From Nocardia colli (lineage in GTDB: Bacteria; Actinomycetota; Actinomycetes; Mycobacteriales; Mycobacteriaceae): a stretch of DNA of 64,000 nt. A program made the position numbers and the translations under genes. The notes beneath the pieces are model-generated. The model was not told where the DNA came from. It worked only from the letters and a program-made list of their open reading frames with translations, and searched no databases. The DNA lies in NCBI RefSeq assembly GCF_008704205.1, contig NZ_VXLC01000015.1, positions 62,001 to 126,000 on the forward strand. The letters are read 5' to 3'. Position 1 is the first letter of the stretch, and each line of letters opens with the position of its first letter. Below are positions 9,191 to 19,200 of this stretch, in pieces.

Positions 9191-9778
9191 GTGGTTTCGC
9201 TGCAACGCACTATCCGACTGGGCGCGACGGCCGGCGTCATGATGGCGCTGGCCTTCGCGGCGGGATGTTCGACCGAACCCGCGTCGGTCGCCGGTTCTCC
9301 GTCGGCCGCCGTGCCGCCCGTCGCTGCGGGTACGGCCGTCACGCGGCTGGTCGCGGATCAGGTCGCGATCCTTGGCCCCGTCGGTTACGACGGGATCGAC
9401 CTCGGCATGACCGTGGCGCAGGCCAGGAACAGCGGGAAGATCGCCGGGATCGAGGGCTCCGACGAAGGTCTCGGGTGCCGGTCGTTCACCACCCGCGCCG
9501 GGTGGAGCGGTTATATCAACGAAGGCAAAGTCGTCTCGATCATTCCGGAGACCGTCCCGCGCACGCCGGAGGGGATTACCGCGGGGTCGACGGCCGCCGA
9601 CGTCCGCGCGGCGTACCCGGATCTGAAACTCGGGGTGAACTGGAGTTCGGCGACCGTGCCCGGCCATCCGGCAAATCGCTACGGATTCATGGGAATTCGC
9701 CAGAGCGACGCCGCGACACCGCAAGCTGTCACGGCATTGCTGCTGTTCGCCGCGGACACGAACGTCTGCCACAACTAG
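9191..9778 (+). CDS. Putative secreted lipoprotein of unknown function
   Basis: Predicted 195-residue protein. The N-terminal signal sequence ends in the lipobox FAAGC near residue 28, indicating lipid attachment at the outer face of the membrane. The mature part contains GIDLGMTVAQARNSG and GITAGSTAADVRAAYPDL, two repeats of the 'G-x-S-x-x-x-V' type found in small actinobacterial secreted proteins of unknown role, with two Cys (GLGCRS and NVCHN) likely to pair. GTG 9191 follows a GAGGAC site. No enzymatic motif is seen. Confidence 0.7.
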   Translation: MVSLQRTIRLGATAGVMMALAFAAGCSTEPASVAGSPSAAVPPVAAGTAVTRLVADQVAILGPVGYDGIDLGMTVAQARNSGKIAGIEGSDEGLGCRSFTTRAGWSGYINEGKVVSIIPETVPRTPEGITAGSTAADVRAAYPDLKLGVNWSSATVPGHPANRYGFMGIRQSDAATPQAVTALLLFAADTNVCHN

Positions 9779-9781
9779 CGC

Positions 9782-10666
9782 CTACTTCTGGGCCGATCCG
9801 ACGCCGGTTCCGCAGGGAACCGGCGTCTTGTGTTCCGGGTCTAATGCGTTGAGCACCAACTGGATTGCGACCGGGTCGGACGTCATTGCCATGTGCTCGG
9901 AGAAGTCTCCGGGGCAGACGTCCTGCAAGGTGATGTTGTCGACGTCGGGGCCGGTGAGGAATCCGGTGGTGTAGGGCGTGGCGAATTCGTCGTATCTGGA
10001 GGCGATCACGGTATAGCTGACGCCGGGTTGTGTTTCGCCGCCGCTGTTGAGCTGCGTGATGAAGTCCGAGGTCGGCAGCTGTTCGGTGCAGGACGGGCAC
10101 ACCAGGTCGGTCGCCGGTGGGACGAGGGTGATCGGCAGGCCGACCAAACCCCAAGTGGTGCCGTGATTGTCGGGCGCGAGGCCGACCAGAGTGTGCACCT
10201 TCGGCGTGCCGCCGAGGTTCTTCAGGTAGTACCGCGGGAGCATGCCGCCCTGCGAATGGCCGACGATATCGACCTGCTGCGCACCGGTCGTCGCGAGCAC
10301 ACGGTCGACGAAGTCCGAGATCTCTTGCGCGGAGGCGCGCATCGGGCCGACGCCGGACACCGTGCCGGCGAGACCGCGGCCGAAGTCGAGCGCGTAGACG
10401 CAGTAGCCGGCCGCGACGAGCCGCGGCGCCATGGCGAACCAGTTGTCCAGGCGGTTCTCGAAGGTGCCATGCGCCAAGACAATTGGCCGCGGGTGGGCGG
10501 CATTCGGTTGGCAGGACCAGTTGTTCGCGCCGGGTGGGGACGGCACGACGTCCACATCGGACGAGCCCTGGATCGGTCCGGGCGCGTCGGCGACTGCGGT
10601 GGCGGTCGACAGCAAGGTGAGCGCTAATACGCTCAGTCCGGCCGCATGAATTTTGAAACCGCGCAC
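9782..10666 (-). CDS. Secreted lipase class 2 (triacylglycerol lipase)
   Basis: Predicted 294-residue exported alpha/beta hydrolase. A signal peptide spans residues 1-27. The oxyanion segment PIVLAHGTF and the nucleophile motif GHSQGG with Ser138 are both present, followed by LVGLAPDNHGT, typical of lipase class 2 enzymes of Nocardia and Streptomyces. The acid is probably in the VDNITLQD region and the base is His in FSEHMAM. GTG 10666 is supported by GAGGAG eleven bases upstream. It converges with the lipoprotein gene, leaving three bases between stops; the shared terminator hairpin is embedded in its 3' end. Confidence 0.9.
   Translation of the reverse strand: MRGFKIHAAGLSVLALTLLSTATAVADAPGPIQGSSDVDVVPSPPGANNWSCQPNAAHPRPIVLAHGTFENRLDNWFAMAPRLVAAGYCVYALDFGRGLAGTVSGVGPMRASAQEISDFVDRVLATTGAQQVDIVGHSQGGMLPRYYLKNLGGTPKVHTLVGLAPDNHGTTWGLVGLPITLVPPATDLVCPSCTEQLPTSDFITQLNSGGETQPGVSYTVIASRYDEFATPYTTGFLTGPDVDNITLQDVCPGDFSEHMAMTSDPVAIQLVLNALDPEHKTPVPCGTGVGSAQK
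9800..9827. terminator. Hairpin terminator inside a 3' coding end
   Basis: Perfect 12-base inverted repeat (GACGCCGGTTCC at 9800-9811, complement at 9816-9827) with a four-base loop. It lies just after the lipoprotein stop and inside the last codons of the convergent lipase gene, so it probably ends the plus-strand transcript. Confidence 0.65.
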
Positions 10667-11167
10667 AAAAAGCTCCTCATATCCGGTTCGCCGCGGGCCG
10701 AGTCGGGGTTTCTTGCTGGTAGCGCGGTGCCGAGCCTAGCTCGAGCCGCGCTGACCAGCATCTTGTGCGCCGGGAGCTGCGTCACACCGCGCTGCGGATT
10801 GGCATCGGGCACAAGTTTTCACGACGGAGCTGGGCACTGACACATCATCCGGTGCTGGAGGCGGTGGCTGTTCCGCGAATTCCTGGCAGCCGATAGAATG
10901 GCGTTCGACGGAATTCCGGACACTTTCCTCCGCTTTCCCCAGTTGAAATCCGGGCATGCGTCGCGTTATTCGATGTAAGATGTCGGATTTTGCTTGAATT
11001 CTCGTTACCGATACCTCGGAAAACCGGCCAGTCGGAATTACTTTACACACCAGAAATAACGTCGCGACACGCATTCGATCCGCCACTACCATCGTGATCC
11101 GGTAGGTCCAGTCACGGCGACCGAATGTGCTGTTGCCGTGCGGTAGTTCAACGGGGTGTATGCGGTA
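10667..11167. other. Divergent intergenic region, no gene seen
   Basis: About 500 bases between the lipase and desaturase-like genes. Its base composition is less G/C-rich than the surrounding coding DNA, especially 10980-11060. I see no ORF with a ribosome site or family similarity and no clear hairpin. It presumably holds the two divergent promoters. Confidence 0.4.
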
Positions 11168-12280
11168 ATGCCACAAAAGGACCGGGTTCAGCAGCGGTGT
11201 CGAGCGTCGAGACCACCGGTTGGCGGTTTCAAGCGGGAGCTCTCGCCGGAGGTCAAGGAAGCCGTCAAAGATATTCACAACAGCAGGGACAACTGGCACG
11301 GTCCGCTCGACCTGTTCGTCGACTGGTTGGTCATCTTCGGTGTGGTCATCACCGTCGTGAGCTGCGACTATCAACCTGTCGTGTACGTGATCGGCGTGCT
11401 CGTCGTGGGCGGTAGGCAGCGTGCGCTGCGCAGCCTGATGCACGAGGCCAGTCACCTGAAACTGACTCGGCATGGGCCGCTCAATAAGTGGCTCGGCCGA
11501 GTCTTCATCGCCTGGCCGGTTTTCTCCGGGCTGTCGTCGTACACGTGCGCGCATTGCGAACACCATCGCCACCTGTGGGACGATCGCCGGGATCCTAAAT
11601 TGCTCGGCTATATGCGCCTCGGATTGGTGAATCCGCGCGACATGAAACAATTCGTCCGCCGGCACCTGGTGAAGCCGCTATTGCTGGCGCACGTGCCATT
11701 TCAGGTGACCGCGGACCTCATCGGACGGGACGAGGACCGTAAGGAGACACGCCTCCGCATTCTCTTCCTGGTGGTCGTGTCCGCAGGTTTTATTCTGACC
11801 GGATTCGGTCTCGACTTCCTGCTGCTCTGGGTGGTGCCGTATGTCACCTTCTACCAAGTTCTGCGGTACTGGAGCGATATCGCCGATCACGCCGGTCTGC
11901 GCTCGGACAATCCCTGGCAGGCGACCCGCAGCTGGGACGCGTCCTGGCTGGTTCGGCAATTCCTCGCGCCGCACAATTCCAACTGGCACCTGGCGCATCA
12001 CCTGTACCCGGCGGTGCCGCACTATCGAATCCATCGTCTGCATAAAACCTTGCAGGCGGCACCGTCCTACCAGCAGGCGCACCACTGCGACGGCTTCTTG
12101 TTCACCCGCGGTCAATGTCGTCCCTCGGTGGTGCAGGACGTGCTCCGGCCGGAGCGATTGGCGCAGATCCGCTCCCGTCACCCGGACGGCTGCGAACACC
12201 GCGGCTCGGTACTGTCCGACTGTGTCCAGAGCTGCCCGGTGACCGCGCTGCGCCCGGTCGACGCGAGCGAAATCGAATGA
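11168..12280 (+). CDS. Membrane fatty-acid desaturase-like protein with Cys-rich tail
   Basis: Predicted 370-residue membrane diiron enzyme. The three histidine boxes of the desaturase/hydroxylase superfamily are present: HEASH, HCEHHRH and HLAHH, separated by hydrophobic helix pairs (LFVDWLVIFGVVITVV and LFLVVVSAGFILTGFGLDFLLLW). The last 70 residues are unusual, with six Cys and several His (HHCDGF, GQCRP, DGCEH, SDCVQSCPV), which could bind a metal or form disulfides. Start is uncertain: ATG 11168 is used, but GTG 11156 is in frame. Its stop overlaps the next start (ATGA), so it is coupled to an EamA exporter. Together they suggest synthesis and export of a modified lipid or small metabolite; the substrate is unknown. 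Confidence 0.75.
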   Translation: MPQKDRVQQRCRASRPPVGGFKRELSPEVKEAVKDIHNSRDNWHGPLDLFVDWLVIFGVVITVVSCDYQPVVYVIGVLVVGGRQRALRSLMHEASHLKLTRHGPLNKWLGRVFIAWPVFSGLSSYTCAHCEHHRHLWDDRRDPKLLGYMRLGLVNPRDMKQFVRRHLVKPLLLAHVPFQVTADLIGRDEDRKETRLRILFLVVVSAGFILTGFGLDFLLLWVVPYVTFYQVLRYWSDIADHAGLRSDNPWQATRSWDASWLVRQFLAPHNSNWHLAHHLYPAVPHYRIHRLHKTLQAAPSYQQAHHCDGFLFTRGQCRPSVVQDVLRPERLAQIRSRHPDGCEHRGSVLSDCVQSCPVTALRPVDASEIE

Positions 12281-13194
12281 GCCTCAGCGTAATCCGGGGC
12301 ACCGAGCAGCGATCCGGAGTATGGTCCGGATCGCTGCTCGCCTTGGGCTCCAGCGTAGCGGTCGGTTCCGCGATAGCCGCGACGACGGCACTGACGACCT
12401 TTCCCATCATGACCGGGCAAGCGGTCAGATACGGCATCGCCGCCGCGCTCATGTTCCTGTGCTTCCGGCGGCAGCTCCCTCGGGTCACCAGGCCGCAACT
12501 CGTCCGAATCGGTGTGCTGGGCGCGACCGGCCTGGCCGGCTTCAACATCTGCTTGATACTTGCCCTGCAACGCGTCGACGCCGGAGTGGTCGGCGCGGTC
12601 GTCGGCGCCGTGCCCGTGGTGCTGGCGCTGTTCGGTCCGCTGATGGCCCGCCGCTCCCCGTCGGCGCGAGCGCTGCTCGCCGCCGCAATCGTGACCACGG
12701 GAGCGGTCGTCGTGCAATGGTCCGGTTCCGCCGACGACCCGGCCGGACTCCTGCTCGCCGCCGGCGCACTCGCCGGCGAATGCGCCTTCTCCCTCGTCGC
12801 CATCCCCCTGGTGCGTGAGATCGGCGCAAAGGCCACCGCCACCTACGCTGCGACAGCAGGCGCAATCCTCTGCGGAATCGTCGCCCTGGTAATCGACCTG
12901 CCAACCCTGCGCCTACCCACGCTGCCGGAATCCGCCGCCATCGGTTACCTCGCCGTCGTCGCCTCCGCCGGCGCCTTCCTCCTCTGGTACGCCGCGCTGG
13001 ACCGCATCCCGGTCGAAACCGCCGGCGCCTTCGCCGGCGTCGTACCCGTCTGCGCCCTGATCACCGGAATGCTGCTCGGCGTCTCGCAAGGCTCCCTCGT
13101 CCGTTTCGCCGGAGCCGGAATCGTCGGCGTCGGAGTAGTCCTCGCCGCCCGCGGCCCCCGACAGCCCAAGCGGGTGCCGATCGACATCACCTGA
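12277..13194 (+). CDS. EamA-family (DMT superfamily) transporter
   Basis: Predicted 305-residue inner membrane protein with ten hydrophobic helices in two homologous halves, characteristic of the drug/metabolite transporter superfamily. The second half begins near residue 150 with DDPAGLLLAAGALAGECAFSL. The ATG lies inside the stop of the desaturase-like gene (ATGA overlap), so the two are translated together. EamA proteins export amino acids, metabolites or drugs; the substrate here is unknown but is probably linked to the coupled gene. Confidence 0.85.
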   Translation: MSLSVIRGTEQRSGVWSGSLLALGSSVAVGSAIAATTALTTFPIMTGQAVRYGIAAALMFLCFRRQLPRVTRPQLVRIGVLGATGLAGFNICLILALQRVDAGVVGAVVGAVPVVLALFGPLMARRSPSARALLAAAIVTTGAVVVQWSGSADDPAGLLLAAGALAGECAFSLVAIPLVREIGAKATATYAATAGAILCGIVALVIDLPTLRLPTLPESAAIGYLAVVASAGAFLLWYAALDRIPVETAGAFAGVVPVCALITGMLLGVSQGSLVRFAGAGIVGVGVVLAARGPRQPKRVPIDIT

Positions 13195-13246
13195 CCCGGT
13201 GGAATTGCGCTCGCGCCCGGAACTCGCCGGGTGCTAGGACATCTCG

Positions 13247-13720
13247 ATGGGAACCGACTCCGATGCACTGACCGTGCTGATCGCCGAACGATCCTGCGAG
13301 CGACTGATCGTCGAGTTCGTCAGACGACTCGATCTCGGCGAACCCTCCACCGTCGCCGAGCTGTTCACCCCAGACGGAGTGTGGGAATGGCCCGCCGGCG
13401 ACCGCCGAATACAGGGCCGTGCGGCGCTGCGTGCCTACTTCGGCTCCCGTCCGCCGGACCGCCTGTCCCGCCGCCTCTGCACGAACATCCTCGTAACCAT
13501 CACCGCACCGGAAACAGCCACCGCCACAACCTATTTCACCACGTACCGCACCGACGGCCACTCCGGCGGCATGATCCCACCACAACCCCCGGTCAACGTC
13601 GGCCACTACGAAGACACCTTCCGCAAACTCGACGAAACCTGGCTGCTCGCAAAGCGCACCACGCACATCGCCTACGGCGGCCCCACCCACCGCCTCGACC
13701 AGGCCACGCCGACCCACTGA
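13247..13720 (+). CDS. SnoaL/NTF2-like protein
   Basis: Predicted 157-residue cytoplasmic protein of the NTF2-like cone fold. The helix ERSCERLIVEFVRRLDLGEPSTVAELFTPDG, then VWEW..GRAALRAYF and the C-terminal strands YEDTFRK..WLLAKRTTHI match SnoaL_4-type proteins, which act as small cyclases, isomerases or hydrolases in aromatic or polyketide metabolism. AGGA seven bases before ATG 13247 supports the start. The family is catalytically diverse, so no reaction can be assigned. Confidence 0.75.
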   Translation: MGTDSDALTVLIAERSCERLIVEFVRRLDLGEPSTVAELFTPDGVWEWPAGDRRIQGRAALRAYFGSRPPDRLSRRLCTNILVTITAPETATATTYFTTYRTDGHSGGMIPPQPPVNVGHYEDTFRKLDETWLLAKRTTHIAYGGPTHRLDQATPTH

Positions 13721-13728
13721 GCAATGCG

Positions 13729-14877
13729 TCAGCCGCCGTTCAACCAGCGCTCCTTCAAGAGCAGATGGTTGTCCCACCATGCGCGGACGACCGCGGGGTC
13801 CGAACCGGCGGGCGGCGGTGGGGATTCGCCGGGGAAAAGCCAGTTGGCGCTCGGGGCGCCGACGGTGGTGGAGGGTGGTGGGGCAGAGGGTTCGGGGGTG
13901 GTCGAGGAGGTCGGTGGTTCGACTCGATCGGTGGTGCGGGCCGGTGGTCTGACTACCGGGGGAGTCCATGTGGGTTCGTCCGGTTGGCTGGTGTCCGGTA
14001 GTCGGCTGGGTGGGGGCGGGTCTGCGGTAATCGGCTCCGGGGTGGTCGGTTTCGCCGATGCGTCGAGGACGTGGGCGACCGGTGGTCGCTCGGTGTGGAG
14101 CTGAGCGACGGTGAATCCCGAGGCGCCGAGGAGGGCGATGAGTGCGGCGGCGGACAGGACTAGCCGGCGCGGCCTGCGGTGCTCGCGCGGGGTGGGGATC
14201 GGCAGGTTCCGGATGTGTTCGGCGGCGACCAGCGCGGCGCCGCGGGCGGTTGTGTTGCTGAAGTCCGGCAGCCGGCGGACCGGTGCGCCGAATGCGTTGT
14301 GCAGCACGGTGGCGATCTCGGGTTCGGCGGCCGCCGCGCCGCAGAGCACGACGACGTCGGGGCGCACCGAGATCGCGTCCAGCATCGGCCACACGTGGCC
14401 GACCGCCCGGCCTGCCGATTCGGCATCCTGTACGCCGGACGGCCAGGAGTCGGCGGCCAGAATTCGCGCACGATCCGGTCCGATGATCGCGCAACAGGTG
14501 CGGTCGCCGAGTGCCTCTACCGCCAAGACATGGTCGAACGTCTCCAGCCCTGGCATGTCCTGAACCACCGCGAGCAGCGCCGACCGGATCGAAACCAGCG
14601 ACGCCGACTGCCATTTCCGCGACGCAAGGAACGTGACCAGCGCACGTCGCTCGTCCGCCGTGCGATACAGCACGGCGACATCATCGATGGGGAGTTCGGC
14701 ATCGCCGGTCAGACGATCGAGAACCGCGACGATCGCCGTGGTCGCGGGCCCGTCGTCGACCTGCTCACTGACCTCGCGCAGCAGGTGCGGCCGCGCGTCG
14801 GCGACGAATTCGCCGATGAGCAGCACCCCCCGCACAACCGTCCGCTCAGCAGATATTCCGACCGTCGCCATAACCAT
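13729..14877 (-). CDS. Membrane-anchored protein with actin-like (Hsp70/DUF7159-like) N-domain and Pro-rich tail
   Basis: Predicted 382-residue protein. Residues 1-215 alternate hydrophobic strands and Gly turns (MATVGISAERTVVRGVLL, VVLCGAAAAEPEIATVLHNAFGAPVRRLPDFSNTTARGAAL). This resembles the actin-like ATPase fold of DUF7159/Hsp70-like proteins of mycobacteria and Nocardia. A basic stretch and one transmembrane helix (LVLSAAALIALLGASGFTVA) follow at about 225-245, then about 110 residues rich in Pro/Thr/Ser, probably outside the membrane. ATG 14877 is preferred over upstream frames because GAGGT sits just before it. ATP binding is not proven because phosphate loops are weak. Possible role in envelope or secretion; unknown. 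Confidence 0.65.
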   Translation of the reverse strand: MVMATVGISAERTVVRGVLLIGEFVADARPHLLREVSEQVDDGPATTAIVAVLDRLTGDAELPIDDVAVLYRTADERRALVTFLASRKWQSASLVSIRSALLAVVQDMPGLETFDHVLAVEALGDRTCCAIIGPDRARILAADSWPSGVQDAESAGRAVGHVWPMLDAISVRPDVVVLCGAAAAEPEIATVLHNAFGAPVRRLPDFSNTTARGAALVAAEHIRNLPIPTPREHRRPRRLVLSAAALIALLGASGFTVAQLHTERPPVAHVLDASAKPTTPEPITADPPPPSRLPDTSQPDEPTWTPPVVRPPARTTDRVEPPTSSTTPEPSAPPPSTTVGAPSANWLFPGESPPPPAGSDPAVVRAWWDNHLLLKERWLNGG

Positions 14878-15029
14878 CACACCTCGAACTCGACAAACAT
14901 CTCCGCAGAAGTTCGTCACGGGCCGGCCGGGCGATTGGTCGGATCGGCGATCAATCCGGAGCACCGCCCGGAATAAACCTTAGCGGTCATCTACTTAACG
15001 TTGATGTTCTTAGATGAGGAGTGATCGAC

Positions 15030-16223
15030 ATGATGACTGTTGCCGGCCCCACGGCCGTAGATTCCACCGTCGAAAAGGTGCCGCTACGCAGGTGGTTCGC
15101 GGTCGCCGCCGTGGCCTTGGGCACCTTCGCGGTGGTGACCTCCGAGCAGCTGCCTGTCGGCCTGCTCACCTCGGTCAGCGGCGCGCTCGGCATCTCGCCG
15201 GGCACCGCGGGCCTGATGGTGACGGTGCCCGGCCTGGTCGCCTCGGCGACGGCGCCGATTCTGCCGGTGGCGATCGGGCGGTTGGATCGCCGCGTCGTGC
15301 TGCTCGGCCTGATCTCGCTGATGGTGGCGGCGAATGTGCTGGCCGCGTTCGCACCGAACTTCGGCCTGCTGCTGGCCGCCCGATTCCTGGTCGGCATCGC
15401 CATCGGCGGGTTCTGGGCGCTGGCCGCCGGGATCGCGGTGCGCATGGTGCCGGCGAAGTACGTTCCGCAGGCCACGGCGATCGCGTTCGGCGGTGCCACC
15501 GCGGCCAATGTGCTCGGCATTCCGGCCGGCACGCTGATCGGCGAATTGACCGACTGGCGAATCGCTTTCGGCTTGCTCGGCGGATTGGGCCTGCTGGTGG
15601 TCGTCGCACTGCTGTGGCTGCTGCCCGCGATGCCCGCGACCGAGCCGGTGCGGCTGCGCACGCTTGGCGAACAGTTCCGTAACCCGGTGGTCCGGGCCGG
15701 GGTTCTGGTCACGTTCCTGATGGTGAGCGGTCACTTCGCCGCGTTCACCTTCGTCAGCCCGATCCTGCAAGACCTCTCGGGCATCGATAAGGCGATGGTC
15801 GGTCCGGCGTTGCTGGCCTTCGGCGTCGCGGGCATCATCGGCAACTTCCTCACCGGGGCGGCGGCCGGTCGCAATATCCGGGTGACCCTCATCGTCATCA
15901 GCACACTGCTGGCCGCGGTGCTGGCCCTCGTCGCGCTCGTCGGCGGTACGCCGGTCACCGGTGTAATCCTGCTGGTCGTGTGGGGTCTGGCGTTCGGCGG
16001 AATCCCGGTGGGCGTGCAGACCTGGATCTTGCAGGCCGCGCCGGGCTCCACCGAGGCGGCCACCGCGTTGAACACCTCGATGTTCAACCTGGCGATCGCG
16101 CTCGGCGCGTTGTTCGGCGGCATCATCGCCGACAACGTGGTCCTCTCGGCGGTCCTCTGGTTCGGTGCGGGACTCAGTGTCCTTGCGTCCCTGGTCGTCT
16201 CGACCACCCGGACCGCACGCTGA
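15030..16223 (+). CDS. MFS efflux transporter (DHA1/AraJ-like)
   Basis: Predicted 397-residue membrane protein with twelve helices. Sequence pattern matches the 12-TM DHA1 group that includes AraJ, PbuE and Cmx chloramphenicol exporters, with ARFLVGIAIGGFWALAAGIAVRMVP in helices 4-5 and LGIPAGTLIGELTDWR after helix 5. ATG 15030 has a GAGGAG site eight bases upstream; GTG 15021 overlaps that site and is unlikely. Export of purines, sugars or drugs is possible. It converges on the FHA-reductase gene, sharing a hairpin terminator. Confidence 0.87.
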   Translation: MMTVAGPTAVDSTVEKVPLRRWFAVAAVALGTFAVVTSEQLPVGLLTSVSGALGISPGTAGLMVTVPGLVASATAPILPVAIGRLDRRVVLLGLISLMVAANVLAAFAPNFGLLLAARFLVGIAIGGFWALAAGIAVRMVPAKYVPQATAIAFGGATAANVLGIPAGTLIGELTDWRIAFGLLGGLGLLVVVALLWLLPAMPATEPVRLRTLGEQFRNPVVRAGVLVTFLMVSGHFAAFTFVSPILQDLSGIDKAMVGPALLAFGVAGIIGNFLTGAAAGRNIRVTLIVISTLLAAVLALVALVGGTPVTGVILLVVWGLAFGGIPVGVQTWILQAAPGSTEAATALNTSMFNLAIALGALFGGIIADNVVLSAVLWFGAGLSVLASLVVSTTRTAR

Positions 16224-16232
16224 GGTTGTGCG

Positions 16233-16266
16233 GTGCCCTGCCTGTCCGAGGGGTCAGGCAGGGCAC
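16233..16266. terminator. Bidirectional hairpin terminator
   Basis: Perfect 12-base inverted repeat (GTGCCCTGCCTG at 16233-16244, complement 16255-16266) with a ten-base loop, centred between the convergent MFS and FHA-reductase genes and ending two bases before the latter's stop. Confidence 0.85.
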
Positions 16267-16268
16267 TG

Positions 16269-19200
16269 TCACATTGTCCGAACCGGTTGCCCGGCAGGCT
16301 TGTTCATGACTTCGCTGTCGAGATGCGCGAGCATCGACCAATCTCCGGCATAGAGGGCGTCCCGCGCGGTGACCGGCACCGGTAGTCGATTGCCCAGCGC
16401 CTGTTGTGCCGCAGCCAGATCGCCGGGATGGTGACCGAGGACGGTCGCGCCGACTACCCGCCCGTGCGACAGGATCAGGCGCCGATAAGACTCCGAGCGG
16501 TCCAGGACGATCACCTCGTCGCCGAACTCCGGTTCCACCTTTCCGGTCGAGAACAGCTCCAGACCAACACCTTTCAGGATCATGGCGGGCGCGGCACCGG
16601 CGAGGGGCCGGTCGTCACCCAGCGCGTTCACCGCCGCGACCTGCGCCTGCTCGGCCGCGATCGGCCACAGTCCGAACACCTGCCCGCCGAGTTCGGCGAT
16701 GTCACCGGCGGCATAGACGTCGGGGACCCGGGTGCGCATCCGATCGTCCACCAGCACACCGCGTTCGACGGGTACACCCGCGCTGCGGGCCAGGTCGATA
16801 TTCGGCCTGATACCGGTGGCAGTCAGGAAGAGGTCGCAATCGATCTCGCCTCCGTCCCGTAGCACCACGCGGCGAACTGCCGGATCACCTGTGACACTCT
16901 CCGTTTCGGCATGGCGCAGCACCTGAATGCCGGTCCTGGCGAAGTGATCGAGCACCAGTTGCGAGCATCGAGCATCGATCTGCTTGCCCAGCAGCCGATC
17001 ACCGCGCTCGAGCACGGTGACGTGCAGTCCGAGCAAGTGCAACGCATGCGCGGCCTCCAGCCCGAGCAACCCACCACCGGCGACGACGGCGGTGGCGCAA
17101 CGGAATTGCTGCGCATAGGAGCGGATCCAGATGGCGTCACTGGCCTCACGGAGTACGAAACACCCCGGCCGCGAGAGCCCTTCGATAGGCGGCAGTGCGC
17201 TGCTCGCGCCCATGGCGAGGATCAGCCGGTCGTAGGGGAGCGCCTCGCCGGTGCCGAGGAATACCCTCCGTCCCGCGAGATCGATGCTGGTAGCCAGGGT
17301 ATTCAGCCAAGTGGTGATCTGATGATCGTCGTACCACTGTTCGGGCAGTAGATGCAGGCCCTGCATGGCCGAGCGCCCGTAGACGAGCCGCGAGATACCC
17401 ATCCGGTTGTAGAGCGGATGCGATTCCCGTCCGACGAGATGGATCTCGCAATCGGGATGATTGCGCCGCAGGAAGTCCGCGGCCGTCACGCCCGCGATGC
17501 CGTTGCCGATCACCGCGACGCTGACGATGGACCGATCGAACCGCGTCGGCCGAAGCCGGTTCGTATTCCCGGGTTCCGGAGTCAGCGACACCTTGACCGC
17601 GCCACCGCTGATCCGCGCGCAGCAGGCCATCCGGGTGTTGTCGGCGAAACCCAGCCGCCGCAACGTATTCCGCTCGTCCTGCCCTGGCGGCGACAGACAC
17701 GACATCCCGTCCAGCACCGCGACCGGATCGGCGCCGCACACGCCCATCCGGCAGCCCGCCTCGATCTCCTGTTTGCCGCGTTCGGCGACATCGAGCAGGC
17801 TCATCCCGCCGTCGGCCGCCACCTCGACCCCGTCGAAGCTGACCGAAGCCGCAGGCGCACTGGGCTTTTCCACGTCCTTCGGGCGGACTTTCGGCAACGC
17901 CAGTAAAACCGGTTCCGTGCGGGCACCGGTGCTCAGCGCGAATTGCAGTTCGACGACCCGGGTCCGGGCGATCCACACGATGGTTGCAAGCAGGATGAAC
18001 GCGCTGATCGGCCAATGTAGCCACGGCGCACTGAGTCCCGTGACCGTCCCGAACGACCGAGCCAGCGTCGCCGCGGCGAACCAGTAGAAGATGTTGAGCG
18101 CCAGCGCCGAATACCCGACGCTGATCGTCGCGATGCTGAGCGGCGTCATCGCGTCCAGGGCGAAGAACAGGCCGACCGCGACGACCATGAACAGCGCGAG
18201 CACCGAATACCGCTGCCCCAGGCTGGTTTCGGTGCGCCCGGCCAGGGTGAAGAACCCGAGCACGAAGCCCGGCAACGCCGCCGCGAACAGCTTGCGCGGC
18301 GCGCTCCACGCCAATTCCGGATCGGTCAGATCCGCTTGATAGGCGGATCGCGGCTTGAGGTCGAAGCAATTCTTGGCGCAACCGACACACGGCTCGCAAT
18401 GGCTGTTGGGCACGGTGACGAACGGTGTCTGCCCGTAGGCGCGTTGCAGCGGGAACAACGGACAGATACTGCTGCACCAGCCGCTCTTGCCTTTGAACAG
18501 GAACCCGCCGGTGAACGCGGCGATCAGGACCAGTAGCAGCACGGTGCCCGCGGCCACTCCGTTGCGATCCAAGCCCGCCAGCCTGGCGCCCGCGATACCG
18601 AAGAACAACGTGGTCGCCCCGAGATAGCCTCGGGCATATAACCAATCGGGTGGATTCTTACCGCGCGTGAAGCGGAGCACCCGCGGGATCTGATTCGTCG
18701 CGGCCAGCGGGCAACTGTTGCGCCACAGCCCCGGCGCGATCAGGAACAGGCCCGGCAGGAGCGGCACGACGACGCCGAAGAAGACGAACAATCCGCCCGC
18801 CGGCCGCACGAACATCGCGACGATCATTTCCAGATAGACGGCGATGCTGGCGATGCGCACCAGGTGCCACATTTTCCGCGGCATTCGACTGGGTATTTCG
18901 GTGGCGGCGGGGAACAGATTTCGCTTGCCGTCCGGATCGATATCGAGGATCCGGTTGGCCAGGGTGAACAGCCTGGTCGGTGGGGGAGCGACCGGCGTTG
19001 GGGCAGTGGGCGGTTCGCTCGGCGTTTCCTCGTCGATCCGGGCCAGCGGTTCGGTGACCGGGTCGTAGAGCACGATGATCTCGGTGTCGCCGAGCTGCAC
19101 GGTATCGCCGGAGGTCAGCGCGGTGCGTCCGGTGAGCGGGACGCCGTTGACCGTGGTGCCGGTGCGGCTGCCGAGATCGACCACCGAGAGCGCGGTCGGG

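Noticed and set aside
10736..11665. A 309-codon minus-strand frame across the desaturase-like gene leader
   Set aside because: No signal for translation and it covers the start of a gene with clear His-box motifs.
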